A stretch of DNA of 64,000 nucleotides from Streptococcus mitis (GCA_001914195.1 MKYF01000028.1:62001-126000), one strand, 5' to 3'; shown: positions 1-7,938, numbered from the stretch's first letter. The notes: a model not told the origin generated them from the letters alone. Numbers and translations are program-made.

Positions 1-1068
1 TCGATAAAACCATCTAGGTCTCCGTCCATAACCTTATCTACCTGAGCAACTTCAAAGCTAGTTCGATGATCTTTTACCATAGTATAAGGCGTGAAGACAT
101 AAGAACGGATTTGGCTTCCCCATGTGATTTCTTTTTTCTCACCCTTGAGGGAATCTACCTCCGCAGCTTTTTTCTCTTGCTCCATTTGATAGAGCTTAGC
201 CTGCAACATCTTCATAGCTCGATCTCTATTTCCATACTGGGTACGATCCACTGTTGATTGGACAACAATTCCAGTTGGAATGTGGGTTAAACGTACACCT
301 GTTGAAACCTTGTTGACGTTTTGTCCACCGGCACCACCTGAACGGAAGGTATCCATCTTGATGTCATCTTCCCGGATTTCCACTTCAATGGTATCGTCCA
401 ACTCAGGCATCACTTCTACAGATGTGAAAGAGGTATGGCGCCGTTTGGCAGAGTCGAACGGCGAAATTCGCACCAAACGGTGCACACCCATTTCTGACTT
501 GAGAAGACCATAGGCATTGGGTCCTTCAAATGATAGGGTTACTGACTTAATACCAGCTTCATCACCTGCTTGGTAATCCAATACTTCCACTTTAAAGCCT
601 TTGGCATTTCCATAGCGAGTATACATACGAAGCAACATATCACCCCAGTCCTGAGCCTCAGTACCACCGGATCCTGGATGGATTTCCAAAATCGCATTAT
701 TATGGTCATAAGGTTCTGACAAGAGCAAGGTCATCTCGTAACTGGTCATCATCTTATCAAGTTCTGATAACTGCTCAACCAATTCTTCATGCACCGACTC
801 ATCTTCAGCTAAAAAGTCTAATAAAATTTCGACTTCATCCTGTAACTCTTCCATTTTGTGGAAGGTGTTGTAGGTGTTTTTTAATTCATTTAATTCTTGC
901 GACGTTTTTTGGGCCGCGATATTATCGTTCCAAAAATCAGGTTCTGTCATCTTATTTTCCAAGATGGCAATCTCTTCCTCTAGACCTTCTAGGTCAAAGA
1001 GACCCCCTGAAAGAAGCTAATTTTTCACGATTTGCGTCAATTTTCTGACGAATTACTGAAATGTCCAT
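1..1068 (-). CDS. prfB: Peptide chain release factor 2, RF2 (C-terminus beyond window)
   Basis: RF2 releases the finished protein from the ribosome at UGA and UAA stops. The translation carries the SPF codon-recognition tripeptide (in RLVRISPFDSAKRRH, near 430-470) and the GGQ hydrolysis motif in SGGAGGQNVNKV (near 310-350). Reading starts at ATG 1066-1068, behind AAAGGAGT. After 24 codons it meets an in-frame TGA at 994-996 and continues in the +1 frame, which is the known autoregulatory frameshift of prfB. An ORF caller therefore misses the gene, as no single frame covers it. The 3' end lies outside the window. In pneumococcus the next gene is usually ftsE (from memory). Identification is certain. 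Confidence 0.97.
993..1008 (-). promoter_or_regulatory. prfB: Programmed +1 frameshift site of prfB
   Basis: On the minus strand the sequence is AGG GGG TCT CTT TGA C. AGGGGG acts as an internal Shine-Dalgarno and CTT TGA C is the slippery codon plus stop. Slipping by one base gives CTT GAC and joins the 24-codon leader to the main RF2 frame (DLEGLEEEIAILENK). When RF2 is scarce the ribosome pauses at UGA and shifts, so RF2 controls its own level. The site matches the classical bacterial one closely. Confidence 0.97.
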
Positions 1069-1150
1069 AAATACTCCTTTTTTACATCATTTCATTATAG
1101 CATATTTTATCATTTCTTTCCATCTTTTGCTCTAATCCCTTATTACACGT

Positions 1151-1171
1151 AAAAAGAAGCCTTTCGGCTTC
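1151..1171 (-). terminator. Intrinsic terminator after the CBS/ACT gene
   Basis: Minus strand GAAGCC-GAAA-GGCTTC followed by TTTTT: a 6-bp stem with a GNRA loop and a U-tract, just past the CBS/ACT stop codon and before prfB. Confidence 0.85.
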
Positions 1172-1176
1172 CCTTC

Positions 1177-1833
1177 TTACAAGACTTTTGCTGAAGTACG
1201 AGTAATTTCTTCTACTTGAATATTCTCTGATTCAAATTTTTCTTTCAAGGCTGGTAAATCAATTGAGCCATCGATTTGAACTTCGATAATCACCTTACCA
1301 TCTTTACGCGGAATATTGACTGTATGCGAGATATTCAAATTTTCTTCTGCAATCAAAGAAACAATCTTTCCGAGGACGCCAACTTCATCTTCTGTAACAA
1401 AGCGCACACGAATTCCTTCTTCACCATAACCAGCAATTTCAAGAAAGGCTTGGAAAACATCACGGTCCGTAATAACTCCGTATACTTGATGATTATCTAC
1501 GACAGGAAGAATACCAATCTTGTTTTTCAACATCAAATAAGTTGCATCCTCTAGACTCGCATAGCCTGAAACAGTGACAACATCGCGAATCATGACATCT
1601 TTTACTTTTGTCTTATTCAGAAGATAATTCATCTCATAGATAGAAAGACTTGTTGCTTTGGATGGACTGGCTTGGGCAATGGTGCCCTCAGTCACCAAAC
1701 CAACCAATTGATCGTTTTCGATAACAGGCAAGCGGTGCAACCCTTGCTCTCTCATTAAATCTGCTGCATGAGATACTGTTGTATCTGGACTAATATAAAC
1801 TACCTTGCGGGTCATAAAATCTTTAACTGCCAT
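1177..1833 (-). CDS. CBS-pair and ACT domain protein (AcuB-like)
   Basis: A 218-residue cytoplasmic protein. Residues 1-55 and 75-135 form two CBS motifs (DFMTRKVVYISPDTTVSHAA, then VKDVMIRDVVTVSG with GVITDRDVFQAF). Residues 140-218 resemble an ACT domain (VRFVTEDEVGVLGKIVSLIAEE). CBS pairs usually bind adenine nucleotides and ACT domains bind amino acids, so a ligand-sensing role is likely. Annotations call this AcuB, but there is no acetoin-use gene nearby and the name should not be read as function. It has its own promoter and terminator and lies between the liv operon and prfB. Confidence 0.85.
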   Translation of the reverse strand: MAVKDFMTRKVVYISPDTTVSHAADLMREQGLHRLPVIENDQLVGLVTEGTIAQASPSKATSLSIYEMNYLLNKTKVKDVMIRDVVTVSGYASLEDATYLMLKNKIGILPVVDNHQVYGVITDRDVFQAFLEIAGYGEEGIRVRFVTEDEVGVLGKIVSLIAEENLNISHTVNIPRKDGKVIIEVQIDGSIDLPALKEKFESENIQVEEITRTSAKVL

Positions 1834-1862
1834 GAGACTTCTCCTTTTCTATTCTTATCCCT

Positions 1863-1891
1863 ATTATACAATCTTTTTGCAAATCTATCAA
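1863..1891 (-). promoter_or_regulatory. Sigma-70-type promoter of the CBS/ACT gene
   Basis: Minus strand TTGATA (1886-1891), 17-nt spacer, TATAAT (1863-1868), about 30 nt before the start codon. Near-consensus boxes and ideal spacing. Confidence 0.8.
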
Positions 1892-1939
1892 ACGCTTACA
1901 TTTCTTTTTCAAAATTCAGAAAAGTATGAATAAGCTAGC

Positions 1940-1964
1940 AAAAAGAGCTCTAAAATCGAGCTCT
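1940..1964 (-). terminator. Second terminator downstream of the liv operon
   Basis: Minus strand AGAGCTC-GATTTTA-GAGCTCT followed by TTTT: a 7-bp perfect stem with a U-tract. It lies between the liv hairpin array and the CBS/ACT promoter and would stop readthrough from livF. Confidence 0.8.
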
Positions 1965-2027
1965 GTGAATGAAGGTAAGAAACGTTTCATTCCATTTTTT
2001 CAATTATCAGAAATTTATCTTTCAAAG

Positions 2028-2254
2028 TAGATGCAGATTTGTTTGCAATCTAAATATGCCAACTAAAAAGGTCCCCCGGACTATTAATGATGATTACTTC
2101 GTAATCTTCATTTGCAACCTAAACTAGTCTCCCAGACTATGCGAAGATTGCTTACGCAATCTCCATCTGCCGACTAAAAAGGTCCCCCGGACTATAATGA
2201 TGATTACTTCGTAATCTTCATCCACCGACTAAAACAATCCACTGGATTGTTTTA
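2028..2254. repeat. Tandem array of about 55-bp units, each with two small palindromes
   Basis: The 418-nt gap between livF and the CBS/ACT gene is filled by this array plus a terminator and a promoter. First-palindrome loops sit at 2075, 2131, 2186 and 2241, a period of 55-56. Arms differ between units but stay paired: GTCC-CCC-GGAC, AGTCT-CCC-AGACT, GTCC-CCC-GGAC, CAATCC-ACT-GGATTG. A second palindrome in each unit also varies in step: GATTAC-TTC-GTAATC in two units, GATTGC-TTAC-GCAATC in another. Linkers (CATCTGCCGACTAAAA and close variants) are conserved. The last palindrome is the livF terminator. I do not recognise a named repeat family; BOX and RUP do not fit. Confidence 0.85.
2229..2254 (-). 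terminator. Terminator overlapping the livF stop codon
   Basis: AAAACAATCC-ACT-GGATTGTTTT is a perfect 10-bp stem with a 3-nt loop. On the minus strand it begins inside the TAA stop of livF (2252-2254) and ends in a U-rich arm. The symmetric arms would also work on the plus strand. Confidence 0.85.
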
Positions 2255-2962
2255 GCCACCCAGATACGCTTTTCTGACTTCTTCTGATGAGGCGAGTTCT
2301 TTTCCTGTTCCTGATAGAACGATTTTTCCTGTTTCCAGCACATAGCCTCGGTCAGAGATTGCGAGTGCTTTATTGGCATTTTGTTCAATCAAGAGGACAG
2401 TTGTCCCTTGTTTCTGGATATCTTGAATGATATCAAAAATCTCTTGGATAAAGATTGGGGCAAGTCCCATTGATGGTTCATCTAAAAGAAGAAGTTTTGG
2501 TGTTGACATGAGGGCGCGTCCCATGGCAAGCATTTGTTGTTCTCCCCCTGAAAGAGTAGCTGCATCTTGGTTCTTCCGTTCTTCAAGACGAGGGAAGCGT
2601 GAGAAAACCTTCTTCAAGTTAGCTTGATTTTCTTCACGATTTTTCTTTAAGAAAGCTCCCATTTCAAGATTTTCCATAACAGTCAAGCCAGGAAAGACAT
2701 GGCGGCCTTCTGGTACTTGTGAAAGACCACCTGCCACGATTTTTTGAGCTGGCATTTTTTGGATTTCTTGACCTAAAAATTCAATCTTTCCTGAGCTTGG
2801 TCTAACTAAACCAGACAAGGTACGGAGAATGGTTGTTTTACCAGCACCATTGGCACCGATAAGGGAAACAACTTCTCCTTCATTCACTTCAAAGCTTACA
2901 TCACGGACCGCTTGGATCATGCCGTAATGCACAGAAAGATTATCAACTTTTAACATAGACAT
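2252..2962 (-). CDS. livF: Branched-chain amino acid ABC transporter, ATP-binding protein LivF
   Basis: One of two ATPases that power uptake of leucine, isoleucine and valine. A 236-residue cytosolic protein with Walker A GANGAGKTT (about residue 37), signature LSGGEQQ, Walker B LLLLDEPSMGLAP and the LivF-type ending IVLSGTGKELASSEEVRKAYLGG. Its start overlaps the last base of livG, so the two are translationally coupled. It is the last gene of livJHMGF; its stop codon lies in a terminator hairpin. Confidence 0.95.
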   Translation of the reverse strand: MSMLKVDNLSVHYGMIQAVRDVSFEVNEGEVVSLIGANGAGKTTILRTLSGLVRPSSGKIEFLGQEIQKMPAQKIVAGGLSQVPEGRHVFPGLTVMENLEMGAFLKKNREENQANLKKVFSRFPRLEERKNQDAATLSGGEQQMLAMGRALMSTPKLLLLDEPSMGLAPIFIQEIFDIIQDIQKQGTTVLLIEQNANKALAISDRGYVLETGKIVLSGTGKELASSEEVRKAYLGG

Positions 2963-3726
2963 TAGGCTTCACCTCCTAGATAAGCTTCGATAACGCGTTT
3001 ATTGGTCTTAATTTCGTCTGGAGTTCCCTGAGCAATCAAACGACCGTATTCAAGTACGTAGATACGTTCTGTAACCTCCATAACCAGATTCATATCATGT
3101 TCAATCAACATGATTGTAATCTTAAATTCATCTTTGATGCGACGAATTAACTCAGTCAATTCGGCTGTTTCCTGTGGGTTCATACCTGCTGCTGGTTCAT
3201 CTAAAAAGAGAATTTTAGGTTCCGTAGCGAGGGCACGAACAATTTCCAAACGACGTTGTTGTCCGTAGGCAAGATTTTTAGCAAGAGTCTCTGCATCACC
3301 ATCCAAATCAAAGATTTTCAGCAATTCCAAAGCTTTAGCCTTTAATTCTTTTTCACTCTTGTAAAAAGCTGGTAAGCGTAAGAAACTAGCAAAAACATGT
3401 TGTTTGTGATGGTTGCCAAAGGCAATCAAAACATTGTCTAAAACTGTTAAATCTTTAAAGAGACGGATATTTTGGAATGTACGTCCAAGTCCCAAAGAAG
3501 CAATCTTATAAGGTGACTTTCCATTCAAAAGGTGGCCATCTAGGGTTACTGTTCCCTCGCTTGGTTCATAAACACCCGTCAAGAGGTTGAAAAGAGTGGT
3601 TTTCCCAGCTCCGTTTGGACCGATTAGTCCAACCAGTTCCCCTTCGTTTAATTCAAGAGTCACATCTCCAACAGCTGTTAGACCGCCAAAATGTTTGGTT
3701 AACTGTTTTACTTCAAGTAATGCCAT
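2962..3726 (-). CDS. livG: Branched-chain amino acid ABC transporter, ATP-binding protein LivG
   Basis: Second ATPase of the branched-chain amino acid importer, 254 residues. It has Walker A GPNGAGKTT (about residue 37), the HAAT-type signature LAYGQQRRLEIVRAL (YGQQ in place of SGGQ, usual for LivG), Walker B ILFLDEPAAGMNP and switch His in LIEHDM. The ends touch livF and livM by one base, showing tight coupling. Confidence 0.95.
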   Translation of the reverse strand: MALLEVKQLTKHFGGLTAVGDVTLELNEGELVGLIGPNGAGKTTLFNLLTGVYEPSEGTVTLDGHLLNGKSPYKIASLGLGRTFQNIRLFKDLTVLDNVLIAFGNHHKQHVFASFLRLPAFYKSEKELKAKALELLKIFDLDGDAETLAKNLAYGQQRRLEIVRALATEPKILFLDEPAAGMNPQETAELTELIRRIKDEFKITIMLIEHDMNLVMEVTERIYVLEYGRLIAQGTPDEIKTNKRVIEAYLGGEA

Positions 3727-4682
3727 TAGTTTTGTTCCTCCTTCTTAGATTTTTTAAAGAAACGTGATAGGCTCAATTCCCATGTCCCAAGTAGTCCACC
3801 TGGTCTGAAAATCATTACCAATACCAAGGCCAAAGCGTAGATGATCATACGCACGCTAGCAACATCTTGGAGAAGCATATTCAAAATTCCAAGGACAATA
3901 GCTGAAACGATGGCACCTGTAATGGAACCAAGTCCACCAAATACAACAATGATCAAAACGTTGATTGAGTTGATGAAAGTGTAATCTTTCGGTACAACTG
4001 AACCGATAAATCCTGCCTGAAGTGATCCTGCAATACTTGCAGTAATGGCACCAAAGACAAAAGCGATGATTTTAATTTTAGTTGTATTAACACCGACTGA
4101 CTCTGCAGCAATTTCATCTTCACGAACGGAGAGAGTTGAACGACCAATAGGGCTACGCAAGAAGTTCAAGGTTGCAATGGTTGTAATCACGACAAAGAAG
4201 TATACCATTTGCCAAGTTGTAAAGTTAGGAATTCCCAAGATACCTGCTGCACCATTTGTAAGGTTTCCACCATTTATGATAAAGATACGGATAATTTCAG
4301 ATACACCGAGAGTTGCTACCGCAAGATAGTCTCCCTTCAAGCGCAAGGTTGGAATCCCGACAAGCAAGGCAACTGCTCCTGAAAGCAAAGCACCTATAAG
4401 CATGGCTCCAAAGAAGGCACCGTAGGTTGGTGATTTAGAACCAATAATAGCAGCGGCATAGGCACCAATCGCCATGAAACCAGCATGCCCAAGTGAAAAT
4501 TGTCCTGAAAAACCAACGATTAAGTTAAGGCCAACAGCCAAAATAATATTAATTCCGATCTGTTGTAAAATCTGAACATAGAATAGATTGAGTACTCCGA
4601 CTGAAACCAGTACACTAATCAAGCCATAGCCAGCTAACAAAAGGAGTAACCATAGAATATTAACTTTTAAATTTTCTTTCAT
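3726..4682 (-). CDS. livM: Branched-chain amino acid ABC transporter, permease LivM
   Basis: A 318-residue integral membrane permease that forms the channel with LivH. Many hydrophobic segments are spread along the length, and it has the family region GFSGQFSLGHAGFMAIGAYAAA near residues 58-80 and GLGSITGAIVSAIVLG near 250. The charged tail FFKKSKKEEQN is cytoplasmic. It lies 3 bp from livH and overlaps livG by one base. Confidence 0.95.
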   Translation of the reverse strand: MKENLKVNILWLLLLLAGYGLISVLVSVGVLNLFYVQILQQIGINIILAVGLNLIVGFSGQFSLGHAGFMAIGAYAAAIIGSKSPTYGAFFGAMLIGALLSGAVALLVGIPTLRLKGDYLAVATLGVSEIIRIFIINGGNLTNGAAGILGIPNFTTWQMVYFFVVITTIATLNFLRSPIGRSTLSVREDEIAAESVGVNTTKIKIIAFVFGAITASIAGSLQAGFIGSVVPKDYTFINSINVLIIVVFGGLGSITGAIVSAIVLGILNMLLQDVASVRMIIYALALVLVMIFRPGGLLGTWELSLSRFFKKSKKEEQN

Positions 4683-4685
4683 CGT

Positions 4686-5564
4686 TTACACCTTCTCTTT
4701 CACATTCTTACCAAGGATACCTGCTGGGCGGACAATCAAGATCAACAACAAGATTCCATAAACAATGGCATCACGGAAGTCTGACATTCCAAAGGCTGTC
4801 GCAAAGGTTTCCAATAGACCAATCACAAAGCCACCAAGAGCCGCACCAGGAATAATCCCGATACCACCAAGTACTGCGGCAACGAAAGACTTAAGACCTG
4901 GAGTAACCCCCATCAAAGGCTCTAGAGAGTTATAATAGAGGGCAATCAGAACACCAGCCGCACCCGCAAGAGCTGAACCCAAAGCGAAGGTAAAGCTGAT
5001 AGTACGGTTTACATTAATCCCCATCAATTGCGCTGCATCGCTATCTACAGATACAGCACGCATGGCTTTCCCCATCTTGGTCTTTTGGACAATGACTTGT
5101 AACAAAATCATCAAAATCAAGGAAATGGCCAAGATCATTAACTGCACGTTTGTTAGGCTAACTGGTCCCAAATCATAGCGAACTGTTTGAATCGCTTGAG
5201 GGAAGGCACGGGTATTGGCACCAACCAGATAGACCATCCCATATTCCAATAGGAAAGAAACCCCAATAGCCGTAATCAAAACAGCAATACGAGTAGAGTG
5301 ACGCAAAGGTCTGTAAGCAAGGAACTCAATCACGACACCAAGGATGGCTGTCGCTAGCATAGCTACAATAAGCGCTACAAAGAAATTCATTTGGAAAGAA
5401 TTAATCAAGAAATAACCGATAAAGGCTCCCATCATATAAATATCACCGTGGGCGAAGTTGATGAGCTTGATAATTCCGTAAACCATGGTATATCCTAGGG
5501 CTAACAGCGCATAAACACTACCTAGAATCAAACCATTTACTAGTTGTTGGAGCATAAGATTCAC
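4686..5564 (-). CDS. livH: Branched-chain amino acid ABC transporter, permease LivH
   Basis: A 292-residue membrane permease, partner of LivM. The N-terminal hydrophobic start GLILGSVYALLALGYTMVYG followed by LINFAHGDIYMMGAF is the LivH signature, and AVLGGIGIIPGAALGGFVIG near residue 235 is the family loop that contacts the ATPases. It lies 107 bp after livJ, with a stem-loop in the gap, which probably lowers transporter expression relative to the binding protein. Confidence 0.95.
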   Translation of the reverse strand: MNLMLQQLVNGLILGSVYALLALGYTMVYGIIKLINFAHGDIYMMGAFIGYFLINSFQMNFFVALIVAMLATAILGVVIEFLAYRPLRHSTRIAVLITAIGVSFLLEYGMVYLVGANTRAFPQAIQTVRYDLGPVSLTNVQLMILAISLILMILLQVIVQKTKMGKAMRAVSVDSDAAQLMGINVNRTISFTFALGSALAGAAGVLIALYYNSLEPLMGVTPGLKSFVAAVLGGIGIIPGAALGGFVIGLLETFATAFGMSDFRDAIVYGILLLILIVRPAGILGKNVKEKV

Positions 5565-5622
5565 TCTTTCTATTTATAATTTTGAGGGTTTCCCCTCACT
5601 TTTTGATAGGTTCTTAAACACC

Positions 5623-5659
5623 GAAACAGGGAGTGAGTCAGAGGCTCATTCCCTATTTC
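5623..5659 (-). terminator. Stem-loop between livJ and livH (attenuator or mRNA-end stabiliser)
   Basis: Arms GAAAcAGGGAgTGAG and CTCAtTCCCTaTTTC pair with few mismatches around a short loop, just after the livJ stop. There is only a weak U-stretch, so partial termination or protection of the livJ 3' end is more likely than full termination. This is inference from structure and position. Confidence 0.6.
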
Positions 5660-5671
5660 AACATTTTTCTA

Positions 5672-6832
5672 TTATGGTTTTACAACTTCTGCTGCTTCAA
5701 CCTTACCATTGTTCATAGTCATCATGTAAGCAGTTTTGACTGTGTTGTGGTCTGCATCAAAGCTTGTTTGACCAGTTACACCTTCAAAATCTTTTGTTTT
5801 AGCAAGGTTATCCTTGATTTCACCAGAGTTTTTAGCACCTTTTGCTGCGTTTGCTACAAGGTGAACTGAGTCATAAGCCAAGGCTGCAAATGTTGAAGGC
5901 TCTTCGTTGTACTTAGCACGGTAAGCATCAAGGAAGGCTTTTGCTTTAGCTGAAACTTCTACAGTAGTTGAGAAGCCTGAGATAAAGTAGATGTTTGATG
6001 CTTTTTCAGCAGTTGCTTGTTGTACAAACTCTTCACCGTTGAATCCATCACCACCAACAATTGGTTTGTCAATTCCCATACCACGCGCTTGGTTTACAAT
6101 TTTACCAGCTTCAGTGTAGTAACCAGGGACGATGATAGCATCAAAGTCTTTCCCTTTCATTTTTGTAAGGGCTGCTTGGAAGTCTGTGTCACCTGCTACG
6201 AAAGTTTCATCAGCAACGATTTCACCCTTGTAAGCTTCACGGAAGGCTTTGGCAATACCTTTAGCATAGTCGCTGGCATTGTCAGTGTAAAGAACAACTT
6301 TCTTAGCTTGCAATTTTTCAGAAACATAGTTTGAGATAATTTTTCCTTGGAAGCTATCTTGGAAAGTTCCGATAAAGAGGTAATCTTGACCTTTAGTCAA
6401 TCCATCTTGAGTCGCACTTGGCGAAATCAATGGAACACCTGCTTTTGTAGCGTTCGCTACCGCAGCAGCAGTCGCACCAGATGTCGCAGGTCCTACGATT
6501 GCTGATACTTTAGATTGAGTTACAAGGTTAGTTGTTACTGAAGCCGCCTCAGCTGTTTCAGACTTGTTATCTTTATCAACTACTTCGATTTGTTTTCCAT
6601 CGATACCACCTGCAGCATTGATTTCATCAACAGCAAGTTGGGCACCTTTTTGTTCAGATGTTCCGTAGGCTGCTACAGCACCAGTTTCTTCGAAGTTAAA
6701 TCCGATTTTGATTGTCTTTTCATCTACTGAGTTACCAGCAGCGTTTGACGCTCCAGACTTCACTTCTCCACAGGCTGCAAGAAGTGCTACACTTGCAAGC
6801 GCCACAAACGATAGGGCAAATTTTTTCTTCAT
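5672..6832 (-). CDS. livJ: Branched-chain amino acid-binding lipoprotein LivJ
   Basis: The extracellular substrate-binding protein of the importer, 386 residues. The signal peptide MKKKFALSFVALASVALLAAC ends in lipobox LAAC, so Cys21 is lipidated and anchors the protein. The mature part follows the periplasmic-binding-protein type I plan, with GFNFEETGAVAAYGTSEQKGA, then AIVGPATSGATAA and a central VLYTDNASDYAKG. First gene of livJHMGF, read from a strong promoter with a CodY-like box. A distal hairpin should keep its mRNA level above that of the other subunits. Confidence 0.95.
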   Translation of the reverse strand: MKKKFALSFVALASVALLAACGEVKSGASNAAGNSVDEKTIKIGFNFEETGAVAAYGTSEQKGAQLAVDEINAAGGIDGKQIEVVDKDNKSETAEAASVTTNLVTQSKVSAIVGPATSGATAAAVANATKAGVPLISPSATQDGLTKGQDYLFIGTFQDSFQGKIISNYVSEKLQAKKVVLYTDNASDYAKGIAKAFREAYKGEIVADETFVAGDTDFQAALTKMKGKDFDAIIVPGYYTEAGKIVNQARGMGIDKPIVGGDGFNGEEFVQQATAEKASNIYFISGFSTTVEVSAKAKAFLDAYRAKYNEEPSTFAALAYDSVHLVANAAKGAKNSGEIKDNLAKTKDFEGVTGQTSFDADHNTVKTAYMMTMNNGKVEAAEVVKP

Positions 6833-6872
6833 TTTTTTGTCTCCTTATTTCTTAAATAAATAGCATGTTAAG

Positions 6873-6901
6873 AATATACCGAATTATCAGAAAATTGTCA
6901 A
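6873..6901 (-). promoter_or_regulatory. livJ promoter with embedded CodY box
   Basis: Minus strand TTGACA (6896-6901), 17-nt spacer, TATATT (6873-6878). The spacer contains AATTTTCTGATAATT (6882-6896), 14 of 15 matches to the CodY consensus AATTTTCWGAAAATT. CodY bound there would block RNA polymerase when branched-chain amino acids are plentiful. The -35 box overlaps the end of the upstream ylbG-family gene. Confidence 0.88.
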
Positions 6902-7185
6902 CACTTTTCTTGAACTTTTTCGATGATAACGTTTTCCTCTCGATAAAGATTGCCCACAAAGGGTGTTTCCAGCTCTTGGATATGACAAACTCTGACTTTT
7001 TTTATAAACTTTTCCTTGCTCAAGCGCCCGACCAATTGCTCCACTTCTTGAGTTGGAACATAAAGTTGCAAGTAACGATGTTTCTTGGAATGATAGGTAA
7101 TATCTCCATAATCCTGCAGTTTTTTGGCATCACGATTATAGTAAAGATAGATAATCAAGCCAGATCGATTAACTTTTTCAAACAT
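6898..7185 (-). CDS. YlbG family protein (DUF2129/UPF0298)
   Basis: A 95-residue protein of a small conserved Firmicutes family with no settled role. The family core is visible: RSGLIIYLYYNRDAKKLQDYGDI, then YLQLYVPTQEVEQLVGRL and FIKKVRVCHIQELETPFVGN. No membrane segment or signal peptide. The SD AGAGGA is well placed before the ATG. It lies between clpP and livJ with its own extended -10 promoter (7217-7225). Confidence 0.85.
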   Translation of the reverse strand: MFEKVNRSGLIIYLYYNRDAKKLQDYGDITYHSKKHRYLQLYVPTQEVEQLVGRLSKEKFIKKVRVCHIQELETPFVGNLYREENVIIEKVQEKC

Positions 7186-7216
7186 GATAAATCCTCTTTC
7201 TAAGAAATCTCCCCCT

Positions 7217-7225
7217 ATTATACCA
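7217..7225 (-). promoter_or_regulatory. Extended -10 promoter of the ylbG-family gene, fused to the clpP terminator
   Basis: Minus strand TGGTATAAT (TATAAT at 7217-7222, TGG at 7223-7225) directly follows the T-run of the clpP terminator. I see no good -35 box; the TGn motif probably compensates. Confidence 0.75.
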
Positions 7226-7252
7226 AAAAAAGCAAACCCAGTCGAGTTTGCC
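7225..7252 (-). terminator. clpP terminator
   Basis: Minus strand GCAAAC (7246-7251) pairs with GTTTGC (7232-7237), followed by a run of seven T. It lies just past the clpP stop codon. Confidence 0.85.
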
Positions 7253-7263
7253 TTCTTTGATCA

Positions 7264-7854
7264 TTAATTCAATGAATTGTTGGCCATGATTTCATCAATA
7301 AAGCCATATTCAAGTGTTTCTTGGGCACTCATCCAGTTATCGCGTTCTGCATCTGCATGAACTTTTTCGATTGACTGACCTGAATTTTCAGCCAAGATTT
7401 TTTCCAAGGTGTTACGAGTTTTAAGCAAGTGTTCTGCAGCGATCGCCATATCGGTTTGTTGGGTACCACCACCTGTACCACCCATTGGTTGGTGAATCAT
7501 ATACTCTGCATTTGGAAGCATGAAACGTTTGCCTTTTGCTCCACTTGATGCGATGACTGTTCCCATAGATGCTGCCATACCCATAACGATGGTTTGGACA
7601 TCTGCCTTGATAAAGTTCATGGTATCAACGATTGCCAAACCAGCTGAAACGGAACCACCAGGTGTATTGACATAAAGGTAAATATCTTTTGTACTATCTT
7701 GGGCATCCAAGAAAAGCAATTGGGCAATAACAGAGTTGGCCATGTTGTCTTCAACTGGACCAGTCAGCATAATGATGCGGTCTTTGAGAAGACGTGAGTA
7801 AATATCGTAGGAACGTTCTCCACGGCTTGTTTGTTCAATAACGACAGGAATCAT
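7264..7854 (-). CDS. clpP: ATP-dependent Clp protease proteolytic subunit ClpP
   Basis: Serine protease of the Clp machine, forming a 14-mer that degrades unfolded or tagged proteins delivered by ClpC, ClpE, ClpL or ClpX. At 196 residues it is the usual length. The catalytic Ser lies in GMAASMGTVIA (about residue 96), the His in YMIHQPMGG (about 121), and the oxyanion region in TPGGSVSAGLAI. The start is fixed by a good SD. It is read alone, from a CtsR-controlled promoter, and ends in its own terminator. Confidence 0.98.
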   Translation of the reverse strand: MIPVVIEQTSRGERSYDIYSRLLKDRIIMLTGPVEDNMANSVIAQLLFLDAQDSTKDIYLYVNTPGGSVSAGLAIVDTMNFIKADVQTIVMGMAASMGTVIASSGAKGKRFMLPNAEYMIHQPMGGTGGGTQQTDMAIAAEHLLKTRNTLEKILAENSGQSIEKVHADAERDNWMSAQETLEYGFIDEIMANNSLN

Positions 7855-7908
7855 TCATTTCTCCTTTTGAGTTTTAATTTTGTTGGTCAAATGACTGAAG
7901 ATAAGACT

Positions 7909-7938
7909 ATTATAATATCTTGGTCAAAAAAGGTCAAA
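7909..7938 (-). promoter_or_regulatory. clpP promoter with CtsR operator
   Basis: Minus strand -35 TTGACC (7932-7937), 17-nt spacer, -10 TATAAT (7909-7914). The plus strand reads GGTCAAA-AAA-GGTCAAA at 7922-7938, the CtsR heptad repeat with 3-nt spacing, lying over the -35 box. A further lone GGTCAAA is at 7885-7891. CtsR represses clp and related heat-shock genes until heat or protein stress inactivates it. Confidence 0.93.

Noticed and set aside
1276..1554. Plus-strand ORF inside the CBS/ACT gene
   Set aside because: Shadow of the CBS/ACT frame; no SD.
2028..2254. CRISPR array
   Set aside because: Repeats are palindromic with changing stems and no constant-length unique spacers, and there are no cas genes.
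6865..7203. 112-residue plus-strand ORF opposite the ylbG-family gene
   Set aside because: Complement of a well-supported gene, without SD or family motifs.
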